Shown here piece after piece: positions 1-8,379 of a stretch of 64,000 bases of DNA. The notes beneath the pieces are model-generated. The model searched no databases and had not been told where the DNA came from. It was given only the letters and a program-made list of their open reading frames with translations. Source of the stretch: Algoriphagus sp. (GTDB lineage Bacteria; Bacteroidota; Bacteroidia; Cytophagales; Cyclobacteriaceae). The DNA lies in contig JAJTDZ010000001.1 in the NCBI GenBank assembly GCA_021298245.1, positions 78,751 to 142,750 of the forward strand, written 5' to 3'. The stretch's first letter is position 1, and the number at the start of each line of letters is the position of its first letter. A program made the position numbers and the translations under genes.

Positions 1-59
1 ATGAAGTCCATAAATCCGCCTTAGCGAGAAGTATTTTAGCTAACTACAGCAAAAAATGA
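1..59 (+). CDS. Acyl-CoA dehydrogenase, C-terminal end only (partial)
   Basis: The first 59 bases hold the end of a gene that starts outside the window. Reading from base 3 gives 18 codons and then TGA at 57-59. The peptide begins EVHKSALAR, which resembles the C-terminal DEVHxxxIAR motif of acyl-CoA dehydrogenases (FAD enzymes that introduce the alpha-beta double bond in acyl-CoA). The TGA overlaps the ATG of the next gene (ATGA at 56-59), so the two are probably translationally coupled. The following phosphotransferase and 3-hydroxyacyl-CoA dehydrogenase genes fit an acyl-CoA catabolic operon. The call rests on a short motif plus context; the active-site part is not visible. Confidence 0.68.
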   Translation, partial: EVHKSALARSILANYSKK

Positions 60-1084
60 ATAGGGAATTGGCTTTTGATTCCCTCCTCTCCTATCTCGAG
101 GAAGCTTTTGGCTTTCCATCCGACAAAATAAAGGTGGGCCAACTACCAGGTGGGTATTCCAATTTAAGCTTTCTGGTAGAAACGCCTGATCAGAAGATGA
201 TTCTAAGGCGACCTCCCTTTGGAGAAAAAATCGCCAAAGCACACGACATGAGTAGGGAATTTCAGGTCTTAACCAGCCTCAAAAAGGCAGGATATACCAA
301 AAGTCCCAGTCCCTTGTTGCTTTGCGAGGAGGAAAATGTTTTTGGTGCTCCTTTTTTTGTAATGGAATACGTAGAGGGATATATTTTGCGGACACAAATA
401 CCAGAAGGCTTACATTTTGGACCCAGCGAATTTTCTCAACTTTCCAAAAATGCAGTAGATGGGTTACTAGAACTTCATCATTTGGAGTTACAACATTCTG
501 GGTTGATTGATTTAGGAAAGCCCGAAGGCTATACCCAAAGGCAAGTTTTTGGCTGGACCGAAAGGTACCAAAGGGCAAAAACCCACGAACTTCCAGAACT
601 TGAAAAAACCGCTTCCTGGTTGCAATCCCATATCCCGAAAGATGAGCCCCTCGCATTTATTCATAACGATTACAAATACGATAACCTAGTGCTAGCGCAC
701 GAGGACCCAACACAGCTGCATTCGGTTTTGGATTGGGAAATGGCTACCGTGGGGAATCCCTTGATGGATTTAGGAACTACCTTGGCGTATTGGGCTGAAG
801 AGGAGGATCCTACCCTTTTGAAACAATTTAATTTAAGCTTCCTTCCTGGAAATTTCAGCAGAGCGCAATTGATTGATTATTATTTCTCCAAAAGCAAATT
901 AAAGCAGGAGAACATGATCTTTTACTATGCCTTTGGCTTATTTAAAGTTGCGGTAATCGCCCAACAAATTTTTAAACGATTTTCTCAAGGATTTGCTTCC
1001 GACCATCGCTTTGCCAAGTTGATCTTGGTGGTAGAAGCTGCTGGAAAAAAAGCTCTTCAAAGTATTCAATCAGAAAAAATTTAA
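56..1084 (+). CDS. APH-family phosphotransferase (ACAD10/11 kinase-domain type)
   Basis: This 342-aa protein has the aminoglycoside-phosphotransferase/choline-kinase fold. The catalytic loop HNDYKYDN (His203-Asn210) supplies the catalytic Asp205, and DWE at 226-228 is the metal-binding DFG equivalent. An N-terminal lobe with a PGGYSNLSF loop precedes them. No signal peptide is seen, so it should be cytoplasmic. Relatives sitting beside acyl-CoA dehydrogenases include human ACAD10/ACAD11 (kinase fused to dehydrogenase) and Pseudomonas LvaA, which phosphorylate 4-hydroxyacyl-CoA. Here it overlaps the preceding acyl-CoA dehydrogenase by ATGA and is followed after 4 nt by a 3-hydroxyacyl-CoA dehydrogenase. 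A role in hydroxyacyl-CoA breakdown is inferred from context. Drug resistance is less likely. Confidence 0.85.
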   Translation: MNRELAFDSLLSYLEEAFGFPSDKIKVGQLPGGYSNLSFLVETPDQKMILRRPPFGEKIAKAHDMSREFQVLTSLKKAGYTKSPSPLLLCEEENVFGAPFFVMEYVEGYILRTQIPEGLHFGPSEFSQLSKNAVDGLLELHHLELQHSGLIDLGKPEGYTQRQVFGWTERYQRAKTHELPELEKTASWLQSHIPKDEPLAFIHNDYKYDNLVLAHEDPTQLHSVLDWEMATVGNPLMDLGTTLAYWAEEEDPTLLKQFNLSFLPGNFSRAQLIDYYFSKSKLKQENMIFYYAFGLFKVAVIAQQIFKRFSQGFASDHRFAKLILVVEAAGKKALQSIQSEKI

Positions 1085-1088
1085 TACC

Positions 1089-1967
1089 ATGACACTTCAC
1101 AAACTTTGTATTCTTGGAGCAGGAACCTTAGGTTCAAGAATAGCACTTCAATCTTCCATATCTGGCTATTCTGTAACGGTTTACGACATCCACCAAAAAG
1201 CATTGGATCAATCTCTTCATACCATGAAGAAAATTCTTCAGCAATTGGTAAAGACAGGAATCCTTTCTGAAAATCAACTCCCCTCTATCCTCCAACGAAT
1301 TTCCTATACCCTTGACCTCAAGGTAGCCCTTGAAGGGGCCGATTTGGTAAGTGAAAGTGTGACGGAGGAAGTAGAAATAAAAAAACAGGTTTGGGCCCAG
1401 GTAGGAAAATTGGCTCCAGCAAGTACCTGGTTTACGACCAATACCTCCTACTTACTCTCCTCTCAATTTGCCCAAGAAAGTGGTAGACCCAGGCAGTTCT
1501 GCGCATTCCATTTTCATGATGTTTTTTATTCCCGAGTGGTGGATATCATGCCTCATGCAGAAACAGATCCTGCCATGATTCCCATGCTGGAAGAACTTGG
1601 TAGAAAACTTAATCAGGTACCAGTAATCGTTAAAAAGGAACATCCAGGATATATATTTAACACCATGCTCATGGCTCTGATAGGCGCAGCTGGAAAATTA
1701 CTTACCAAGGAGGTGGCGAGTATAGAAGACATTGACAAATCCTGGATGGTCAATTTTCATATGCCCATGGGTCCTTTTGGAATCCTTGATTCCATTGGAT
1801 TGGATACGGCTTGGCACGTAACCCATAGGATGCCCGATGCAGCCTCTCAGGCCTTTGCCAAGCTATTGAAGACCTACATAGATCAAGGAAAATTAGGAGA
1901 AAAGACTGGAGAAGGGTTTTATACCTACCCTCAGCCTAAATACCGAAATCCAGAATTTATCACCTAA
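1089..1967 (+). CDS. 3-hydroxyacyl-CoA dehydrogenase, NAD-binding
   Basis: This 292-aa enzyme should oxidise L-3-hydroxyacyl-CoA to 3-ketoacyl-CoA with NAD+. The Rossmann GAGTLGS loop lies at residues 10-16. The region corresponding to the catalytic HFFNP motif reads FHFHD, with His141 at the expected place. The C-terminal domain has a PGYIFN motif and MGPFGILD, matching the family MGPFELLD segment. The catalytic Glu of the usual LVEV motif appears as Asp (VVDI), a mild deviation. The length is normal. It starts 4 nt after the phosphotransferase, so the three genes form one operon. Its 3' end overlaps the convergent trmB gene by 8 bp. Confidence 0.85.
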   Translation: MTLHKLCILGAGTLGSRIALQSSISGYSVTVYDIHQKALDQSLHTMKKILQQLVKTGILSENQLPSILQRISYTLDLKVALEGADLVSESVTEEVEIKKQVWAQVGKLAPASTWFTTNTSYLLSSQFAQESGRPRQFCAFHFHDVFYSRVVDIMPHAETDPAMIPMLEELGRKLNQVPVIVKKEHPGYIFNTMLMALIGAAGKLLTKEVASIEDIDKSWMVNFHMPMGPFGILDSIGLDTAWHVTHRMPDAASQAFAKLLKTYIDQGKLGEKTGEGFYTYPQPKYRNPEFIT

Positions 1968-2619
1968 AAGAAAACCTTAGGTACTTTATTTTTTCTCCCT
2001 TTTCTGAAAAAATTTTCTCGTAGCGTGTCTGGATTCCAAGATGTTCCTCTCGGTATTCACTTTGGTAAAAATCAGAGGTACCAGCGTGGATTATAGTATC
2101 TTTTCTAGACAGAAGCAATTCCAGAGTAAAGTCAAAAAGCCCTGTATTGTCTGTTTTAAAATGAATGTTTCCACCTGATTTTAGGAGATTTTTATACATC
2201 TCTAAAAATTTAGTAGAGGTCAATCGCCTCTTTTCATCTCCATCCCTTGGAAAAGGGTCGGGAAAAGTTATCCAAAGCTCAGAGATTTCTCCAAACGCAA
2301 AAAAAGAATCCAATTGCTGAATTTGGGTTCTTAAAAAAGCAATATTATGCAATCCTTCCCTACTCGCGGTAGAACTTCCCTTCCAAATTCTACTCCCTTT
2401 GATATCTACTCCAATGAAATTTTTTCCGGGATAGGCCCTACCTAGCCCTAATGTAAATTCCCCCCTTCCACATGCCAATTCAACTACTAGAGGCTGGGGA
2501 TTGCCAAACTGCATTTCATTCCATTTTCCTTTGATCTGTTCAAAAATGGGCTTACCTGCCTGAATGACATTGGGGTTAGCTTCGTTTTGGGCGAAGCGAA
2601 CAAGTTTTTTTCTACTCAT
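1960..2619 (-). CDS. trmB: tRNA (guanine-N7)-methyltransferase
   Basis: TrmB uses S-adenosylmethionine to make m7G46 in the variable loop of tRNAs. The 219-aa protein has the SAM-binding segment VELACGRGEFTL near residue 45, an acidic GVDIKG strand after it, and the family signature ITFPDPFPRDGDEKRR around residues 112-128. Its C-terminus contains a TDN motif typical of the family. The ATG overlaps the folC stop by one base (TAATG), so it is the last gene of the SPOR-exbB-exbD-tonB-folC-trmB run. The 3' end overlaps the convergent hydroxyacyl-CoA dehydrogenase gene by 8 bp. Confidence 0.93.
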   Translation of the reverse strand: MSRKKLVRFAQNEANPNVIQAGKPIFEQIKGKWNEMQFGNPQPLVVELACGRGEFTLGLGRAYPGKNFIGVDIKGSRIWKGSSTASREGLHNIAFLRTQIQQLDSFFAFGEISELWITFPDPFPRDGDEKRRLTSTKFLEMYKNLLKSGGNIHFKTDNTGLFDFTLELLLSRKDTIIHAGTSDFYQSEYREEHLGIQTRYEKIFSEKGEKIKYLRFSFR

Positions 2620-3914
2620 TACAGGTTGTTTATTTCTGCGACCACAAAGGTACTCCCTCCAATAAAAATCAAGTCATTTGGACCTGCATTTTTCCTTGCA
2701 AATGCAATGGCTTCTCCAACATCTGGGATGACAATGCCCCTAAGACTGTGTGAATTTGCTTTTTCTGCTAATGTGGTGGCCTCCAGCGCACGGGGAATGT
2801 TTGCTTGGCAAAATACATAAGATGCATTTTTAGGAAGAAGCTCAAGCATGGCAGTGATGTCCTTATCTTGAACCATACCGATGACCATCCAAAGCCGAGA
2901 ATAACTTAGGGAAGAGAGCTGAGCCACTACCTCCCGAATGCCAGCTTCGTTGTGGGCGGTATCGGCCACCAGTAAAGGTTGATGTTGTAGGACCTGCCAC
3001 CTTCCCTTTAGGCCCGTTTGTTTTGCCACCTGAAGCAAACCTTCTCTTACTGCTTGATCAGGGATTTCCCAACCCAAGCGCCTGAGTTGGGTAACTGCTT
3101 CTAAAATTCCAGCTAAATTGTATCGTTGGTAATTACCCCCAAGACCCAAAGTAAATTCTTCTTGTGTATCGTGGTGACTTACTAGAAATTTCTTCAGGTT
3201 AGCCTTGTTGTCAGATGCTTCTACAAAATCAATTTTCCAATGCCGGTCTGCAAAAATAAGATCAGCATGCATTTGCTTAGCCTTACGTTCAAATACTTCA
3301 GCGGTTTCCGCCTGCATTTGAGAGATCACCACAGGCACCCTTTCTTTGATAATTCCCGCCTTTTCTCCTGCGATGGCGGGTAGGGTATCTCCCAAAAATT
3401 GGGTGTGGTCTAAGCCAATATTTGTAATTACACTGAGCTCAGGAGTAATCACATTGGTGCTGTCTAGCCTTCCACCCATTCCCACCTCGATTACGGCTAT
3501 ATCCACTTTTTGCTTGGCAAAATACCAAAAGGCTAAGCCTACAGTCATTTCAAAAAAACTAGGACTAAGTTCCTCTAAAAATGCTTTGTTGATTTTTACA
3601 AAATCTACCACTGCATCTTCAGTTATTTCTTTTCCATTAATTCGAATGCGCTCGGTAAAAGATTTGAGGTGGGGAGAAGTATAAAGCCCGGTTTTGTATC
3701 CTGAGGATTGTAATATGGAAGCCAATGCGTGTGAGGTACTTCCTTTGCCATTAGTCCCCCCCACATGAATAGACCTAAATCGTTTTTCCGGATTACCTAC
3801 ATGAGCACAAAGTACCAAGGTATTGCTTAAATCTTTTTTAAATGCAGCTGCTCCAATCCGCTGAAACATGGGCAGAGACCCATACAAAAAATCCAGTGTC
3901 TCCTGGTAAGTCAT
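2619..3914 (-). CDS. folC: Bifunctional folylpolyglutamate synthase/dihydrofolate synthase
   Basis: FolC adds glutamate to dihydropteroate and to folates in an ATP-dependent reaction. The 431-aa protein has the Mur-ligase P-loop GGTNGKGSTSHA near residues 50-61, TSPHL just after it, the VEVGMGGRLDSTN motif and ITNIGLDHTQFLG, all typical of the family. The C-terminal domain contains DTAHNEAG. I place the start at the ATG at 3914, three bases after the tonB stop; an upstream TTG at 3920 would overlap tonB. It lies between a TonB-like gene and trmB, an order that looks like packing rather than function. Confidence 0.93.
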   Translation of the reverse strand: MTYQETLDFLYGSLPMFQRIGAAAFKKDLSNTLVLCAHVGNPEKRFRSIHVGGTNGKGSTSHALASILQSSGYKTGLYTSPHLKSFTERIRINGKEITEDAVVDFVKINKAFLEELSPSFFEMTVGLAFWYFAKQKVDIAVIEVGMGGRLDSTNVITPELSVITNIGLDHTQFLGDTLPAIAGEKAGIIKERVPVVISQMQAETAEVFERKAKQMHADLIFADRHWKIDFVEASDNKANLKKFLVSHHDTQEEFTLGLGGNYQRYNLAGILEAVTQLRRLGWEIPDQAVREGLLQVAKQTGLKGRWQVLQHQPLLVADTAHNEAGIREVVAQLSSLSYSRLWMVIGMVQDKDITAMLELLPKNASYVFCQANIPRALEATTLAEKANSHSLRGIVIPDVGEAIAFARKNAGPNDLIFIGGSTFVVAEINNL

Positions 3915-3916
3915 CC

Positions 3917-4735
3917 TCAATTCACTTGAATAACAAAAGTGATTTTTCCCGTAGAAAATTCGGCCGACTCGTTTTGTCCAGCTTTCTTAAAGCTTAGTTG
4001 ATTGACCACTTGGCGGTAATAGTTTAGTACCTCATTGGAAACATTGTATTCCAAAGGAATAGCTTGACTTACTTTACCTGAATTATCGACCGTAATCTTA
4101 AATACAATCCGGCCATTTCGAGTAGAAACGCGGTCTGCTATACTAGGGCGAGAAGCAAAATCCCAGCCTGCCAAGTCCAAACTATACCCAGCACCCCCCG
4201 TACCTTGGCCAGATCCCTGCACTCCTTTCCCATTCCCACCGGAGGAACCAGTATCTCCGCCAGATGAGGAAGTGTTATTTTTACCCTGATTCCCACCGGA
4301 ACCAAAAATAGCTCTTTGATCCACTTTGGGTTGTTCTACATTCTTGGGGGGGCTGGACTCTTGAGGTACAGTATTAGATACAGAAGAAAGGGTATTTACT
4401 GTTTCTCCCTTGATTGGAGAAACTTGATTGGTCACCGCCTGTACTTTACTAGCCTTTGTTTCAGCAGAGGTTTGAGCTACCTCAACTTCTGAAGTCGAGG
4501 GAGCAACTTCAGAGGAAATGGGGGTTAAGGCATTGCTCTCTTGATTTCCACTGGCACCTAGGTCTGCAAATCCAAGATTTAATTCAATCCCATAGGTAGG
4601 TTTAGGAGGAATGGCTTGCTTCCATACGACAATAAAATAAAATCCAATAAACAGTAACAAATTGATAAGCAAAGTAATAAGCACTGATTTTTGAGTGCTT
4701 TTCCTTTCCTCCTGAGATATCTGAGAAACTAGCAT
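3917..4735 (-). CDS. TonB-like energy transducer
   Basis: This 272-aa protein has one N-terminal transmembrane segment (about residues 20-41) with a short cytoplasmic head, a long low-complexity periplasmic linker rich in Ser, Val, Thr and Gly (Gly/Ser stretch around 150-180), and a C-terminal domain with the GRIVFKITVDNSGKV pattern of TonB C-terminal folds. It probably carries proton-motive energy from ExbB/ExbD to the outer membrane. The start is the ATG at 4735, which shares one base with the exbD stop (TGATG); the extra TTG codon upstream is less likely. Which outer-membrane protein it serves cannot be read from the sequence, although a barrel gene lies upstream in the same strand run. 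Confidence 0.8.
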   Translation of the reverse strand: MLVSQISQEERKSTQKSVLITLLINLLLFIGFYFIVVWKQAIPPKPTYGIELNLGFADLGASGNQESNALTPISSEVAPSTSEVEVAQTSAETKASKVQAVTNQVSPIKGETVNTLSSVSNTVPQESSPPKNVEQPKVDQRAIFGSGGNQGKNNTSSSGGDTGSSGGNGKGVQGSGQGTGGAGYSLDLAGWDFASRPSIADRVSTRNGRIVFKITVDNSGKVSQAIPLEYNVSNEVLNYYRQVVNQLSFKKAGQNESAEFSTGKITFVIQVN

Positions 4736-5127
4736 CAATCGATAGGTTTTGTGGCAATAGACACATTCGCACCTAAATTGGCGGCAATCCCTCCAATTTC
4801 AACTACATATTCTACAGGAACTTCCTTATCTAGATGAAGCACCACCTGACCCTTTTTACCTTGTAGCAAAGGGCTGAGTACAGATTTTAATTGTTCCCTA
4901 CTAACCAATTGATCATTTACTGAGAATTGTAAATCCTTAGTAACCGTCACCGTAACCTCCTGCATCACAATGTCGGAGGTCTCACTAGAAGGTAAATTCA
5001 CAGACAATCCTGAGGGGGTAATAAATGAAGAAGTGAGCATAAAAAATATAAGAAGTAAAAAAATAATGTCTGTCATAGAAGACATGCTAAAAGAGGCATC
5101 AATTTTATTTTTCTGCTGCAAACCCAT
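4735..5127 (-). CDS. exbD: ExbD/TolR family biopolymer transport protein
   Basis: This 130-aa inner-membrane protein belongs to the proton-channel complex that drives TonB or Tol systems. An N-terminal transmembrane helix (about residues 18-37) begins with the SSMTDIIFLLLIFFMLTS pattern, in which the Asp is the conserved proton-relay residue of ExbD/TolR. A small periplasmic domain follows, with the family pattern of a conserved strand ending in HLDKEVP. It starts 2 nt after exbB and overlaps tonB by one base, so the three are co-translated. Length is normal. Confidence 0.9.
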   Translation of the reverse strand: MGLQQKNKIDASFSMSSMTDIIFLLLIFFMLTSSFITPSGLSVNLPSSETSDIVMQEVTVTVTKDLQFSVNDQLVSREQLKSVLSPLLQGKKGQVVLHLDKEVPVEYVVEIGGIAANLGANVSIATKPID

Positions 5128-5129
5128 TT

Positions 5130-5849
5130 TTATTTCTCTTGAAGTAGGTCAATAAATTCAATGGTGGTATACTCCATGTGGTGAATCAGTTTAGATACCT
5201 GACTAACAAGATAATTATAACCTAAATAGGCAATAATACCAACAACCAAACCCGCAGCGGTGGTAATCATGGCTTCATAAATACCTGAGGAAAGCAATTT
5301 GGGTGACACCATTCCATCTTCCTGGGCAATAGAAATAAACGCCTGAATCATACCTGTTACAGTTCCTAAAAATCCAATCATGGGGGCTGCACCAGACACC
5401 GTGGCCAATATTCCAAGGTTTTTTTCCAGCTTATAAATTTCCAACTTCCCTACATTCTCTATGGCTACTTCAATATTTTTTAAAGGAGAACCAATCCGAT
5501 CAATCCCTTTCTTTATCATATTGCCTACAGGGGTATTCTCACCCGTGCAAAGCATTTTTGCTTTTTCTACCTGACCTGTTTGTACCAATACCTTCACTTG
5601 ATCCAAGAGGTGAGCGGGAGTCTTGGAAGCTTTTTTGATCACCAAGAGCTTTTGAATAAAGATAAAGATTGCTAAAATAAAAAGGAGGTACAGGGGAATC
5701 ATCATGAAACCTCCTTTGAGTAAAAGATCTAGCAATCCAATGGTAGCTGCAGGCGCTTCTGCTGCAGGAGGTGATGAAACTGCGACTGAAGATAAGGTGT
5801 CCAAATTGGAGGTTTGTAATAGCATAAGTATCAGTAATTCAATATCCAT
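5130..5849 (-). CDS. exbB: ExbB/TolQ/MotA family proton channel protein
   Basis: This 239-aa protein has three hydrophobic helices. The first (about residues 50-68) is followed by a long cytoplasmic loop. The last two contain GAAPMIGFLGTVTGM and EAMITTAAGLVVGI, the classical ExbB/TolQ signatures with pore-lining Thr residues. It forms the proton-conducting pentamer around ExbD. The chosen ATG (5849) overlaps the SPOR gene by 19 nt. An internal ATG at 5825 would remove that overlap and leave the conserved part intact, so the start is uncertain. Downstream exbD follows after 2 nt. Confidence 0.9.
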   Translation of the reverse strand: MDIELLILMLLQTSNLDTLSSVAVSSPPAAEAPAATIGLLDLLLKGGFMMIPLYLLFILAIFIFIQKLLVIKKASKTPAHLLDQVKVLVQTGQVEKAKMLCTGENTPVGNMIKKGIDRIGSPLKNIEVAIENVGKLEIYKLEKNLGILATVSGAAPMIGFLGTVTGMIQAFISIAQEDGMVSPKLLSSGIYEAMITTAAGLVVGIIAYLGYNYLVSQVSKLIHHMEYTTIEFIDLLQEK

Positions 5850-6601
5850 AAATCCTTACCATAAATTTGTTCCAAACGATTTAGCTCATTGGAAGCTTCT
5901 TGCCATGTTTCGTATTTCCCAATGGCTAATCTGTAATTCTTACTTATTTGGTTAGGAGCGATTAGATACATTTCAGCATGATTATTTTGAATTTCTAAAG
6001 CCATTTTTCTAAGCTGCATCTCGTCTGGTAAACTTGAATAAATTAGAAAGTATCTCGGCAATGCTTCTTTTGCGCTAATAAGAGTTAATGTTCCTGCTGT
6101 GGTGTTTTCCGAAGGAACCGAATCTATCTTTTTAAGTGAATCATCAGATGAAACGCGGGTACTATCTTCTGACAAGGGGCTCGGTGTTGGCTTATCTTTT
6201 ACTTCATTGGTTATTGATCCTTTCTTTTCAACTAAGCCCTCATCTTTAGCGTTAGAAAAGTACCCTGCAAAATTTCCCCCTGTTAGTTGCCACACAATTA
6301 CTCCAGAAACCCCAATAAATAAAAGGATAACAAGCAGTATCCAGGCCATGGAGGAAGGAGCTTCTTTCTTCTTGATACTAGTTGAATCCGAAATATTTTT
6401 AGGAATTGATTTTTCACCTAATTCTTCTGAATTTATAGGTGGACTTTTTACACTCACTATACCCGCATCCTGAAGTTTACTTTCCATAATTTTCACTTTA
6501 GCGGAGGATTTAAGCTCAGAAAGTGTTTTCAATTCAACAAAAGGAAGACCATAATCCTTAGGGTCTGGCCATTCTTTGTATACTTTATCTTCTGTTGACA
6601 T
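5831..6601 (-). CDS. SPOR-domain single-pass membrane protein
   Basis: This 256-aa protein has a cytoplasmic N-terminal half (about 95 residues), one transmembrane helix (about residues 86-108, rich in Ile, Leu and Val), a Ser/Glu/Lys-rich periplasmic linker, and a C-terminal domain of about 75 residues with the SPOR pattern (ALEIQNNHAEMYLIAP, then YRLAIGKYETWQEA). SPOR domains bind denuded peptidoglycan at division sites. It is the first gene of the exbBD-tonB operon, which suggests a link between the energising complex and the cell wall; that link is inferred. About 68 nt of non-coding DNA separate it from the upstream barrel gene. Confidence 0.78.
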   Translation of the reverse strand: MSTEDKVYKEWPDPKDYGLPFVELKTLSELKSSAKVKIMESKLQDAGIVSVKSPPINSEELGEKSIPKNISDSTSIKKKEAPSSMAWILLVILLFIGVSGVIVWQLTGGNFAGYFSNAKDEGLVEKKGSITNEVKDKPTPSPLSEDSTRVSSDDSLKKIDSVPSENTTAGTLTLISAKEALPRYFLIYSSLPDEMQLRKMALEIQNNHAEMYLIAPNQISKNYRLAIGKYETWQEASNELNRLEQIYGKDLWILNY

Positions 6602-6669
6602 AATTGAAAGGAGCGATATACGAAACTAATTTAAAACCATGGAATGCCCAATTTAAATAATTGAGAATA

Positions 6670-8376
6670 TCAAAATTTATACCGGATACCACCAATTCCT
6701 TGAATCCCTCTTACGGGATAATTCATCCATCTGTTGTTTTTCCTATTAAGCAAGTTGTTTCCTTCTGCAAAGACCGTTAGACGGGAAGAAACATCATAAT
6801 CCAGATAGGTATAAAGGTCCAATACTATAGGCAACTTGATAACGTCCAAGGTATCGGGGATAGTATTTATTGTTTCAAATCCTCGTGCTTGCAAGCCTCC
6901 CATCGCTTGAAGGTTTGCTTGTACACTCAATTTTTCAAAAGGAGTAAACCTTTGATTCATATGAAGAATCCAAGTCGGTCTATGCCAGGCCACCTCTTGA
7001 GAAGTTAAATTGTAATGGAAATAATCCACCTTGGCCTGAAGACTATATTTTTCGCTTAAGGAAATTTCTATGCTTGATTGTAACTGAACTACGGTCACTT
7101 TTGGATCGTAAACCAATTCAAATCTAGAAGTGTCTGCATAAGAGTTCACAAAGAAATGGAGGTTGTTTTGGCGACGCAGGTCAAGCCCCCCCCTATAAAT
7201 CACTTTATCTGAAATTAATCCTTCAACCCCAGCAGCAAAAGCCAGTGGAGTAACGGTATTCAACAATTGTTTACTAGGCCCAAGAAAAGGGTTTTCTTGT
7301 ACAAAACTCCTGTAAGTATTGCGCTGCACATCTCCAAAAATGGATGCGCTTACCGTAAAATCATTTCCTAACTGATACGAGGATTTGATGACTGGAAACA
7401 TACGGATACCAGATTTGGGTTTTTCCAGCGAATCATTCTCTGCTACTAGTACCAGCCCAGCGGTTAACTTAACATCCCCCAAACTAAAATTCCCTTGAGG
7501 ACGGATGGAAAGAAAGTTTCGATTTAAGTCGTATTCTTGGTCTTTTGTTTCCGTGGTGTAATACACTACAGCCAAATTACCTTGTACCTCCTTATTGGGC
7601 CTAAAACTTGCGGTACCTTGAAATCCTAGCTCACGTTCTCTTGCAAGAAAGCTGTCCTTAAATCCATTGAGCACCAAAAATCCTTCATACCCAAAACGGC
7701 CAACCTTTTCTACATCCCGAATACCCAATTTAAAGTTTCCTTGAAGCTGTTGATTTGGATCGAAAAGTGGACCAGCGAAATCCACATTCGGGAGTATTGC
7801 AAAGTTCAGATTTTCACCATAATACCTGTACGCATCCCTTCGAATACTCAAAGAGGAATACAATTCCGCCTTTTCCAGAAAATAACTCCCATCTCCCGAA
7901 AGCTCGGTATGAGATTCTTTGCTTTCTTCCTCCATCCAACGGACTGGGCCTTTACCAAAACTTTGGTGATGAAATTTACCTGCATATTGCCAGGCATCAG
8001 AAATCGTACTCATGTACCTAGCATCCAGGAGGGGAGATAAAAAATTGCCATAACCCAAAGTCAAAGCTCCAGGATACAAATTGAGTTCAGGAGCTTCCCA
8101 CGATTTCAATTCAGGATTGGGTTTTATCAAAGAAGCAGGCACAGCAATGAAAAAAGGCTTTACATCAAAATTCAAGTCCTCCATTCCTTTAGGCTTTGGC
8201 AAGACAGGTAATTTTTCAAATGCTCTATTTTGCTTGGGAAGACTCAACACTCGGTCCTTATTGATAACAAATTCTTGATCTTTTACATTCCCTTCTTTGC
8301 TTGTTTGAGCTACCGCAGATGCTAAGCTCATGCTCCCAAAAACGAGGAAAAAAATAAAATTTAAGGATCTTCTCAT
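6670..8376 (-). CDS. Outer-membrane beta-barrel protein (TonB-dependent-receptor-like, no plug seen)
   Basis: The 568-aa protein starts with a signal peptide (about residues 1-23, ending ASAVAQ) and continues as alternating amphipathic strands to a C-terminus ending in YKF, as usual for Bam-assembled barrels. The last strands contain LTVFAEGNNLLNRKN, which resembles the distal strands of TonB-dependent receptors. I see no carboxypeptidase-like domain, TonB box or plug domain, and it is shorter than typical receptors. It begins 3 nt after the 993-aa TPR gene stop, so the two are co-transcribed and probably work together. The ligand is unknown. Confidence 0.65.
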   Translation of the reverse strand: MRRSLNFIFFLVFGSMSLASAVAQTSKEGNVKDQEFVINKDRVLSLPKQNRAFEKLPVLPKPKGMEDLNFDVKPFFIAVPASLIKPNPELKSWEAPELNLYPGALTLGYGNFLSPLLDARYMSTISDAWQYAGKFHHQSFGKGPVRWMEEESKESHTELSGDGSYFLEKAELYSSLSIRRDAYRYYGENLNFAILPNVDFAGPLFDPNQQLQGNFKLGIRDVEKVGRFGYEGFLVLNGFKDSFLARERELGFQGTASFRPNKEVQGNLAVVYYTTETKDQEYDLNRNFLSIRPQGNFSLGDVKLTAGLVLVAENDSLEKPKSGIRMFPVIKSSYQLGNDFTVSASIFGDVQRNTYRSFVQENPFLGPSKQLLNTVTPLAFAAGVEGLISDKVIYRGGLDLRRQNNLHFFVNSYADTSRFELVYDPKVTVVQLQSSIEISLSEKYSLQAKVDYFHYNLTSQEVAWHRPTWILHMNQRFTPFEKLSVQANLQAMGGLQARGFETINTIPDTLDVIKLPIVLDLYTYLDYDVSSRLTVFAEGNNLLNRKNNRWMNYPVRGIQGIGGIRYKF

Positions 8377-8379
8377 GGT

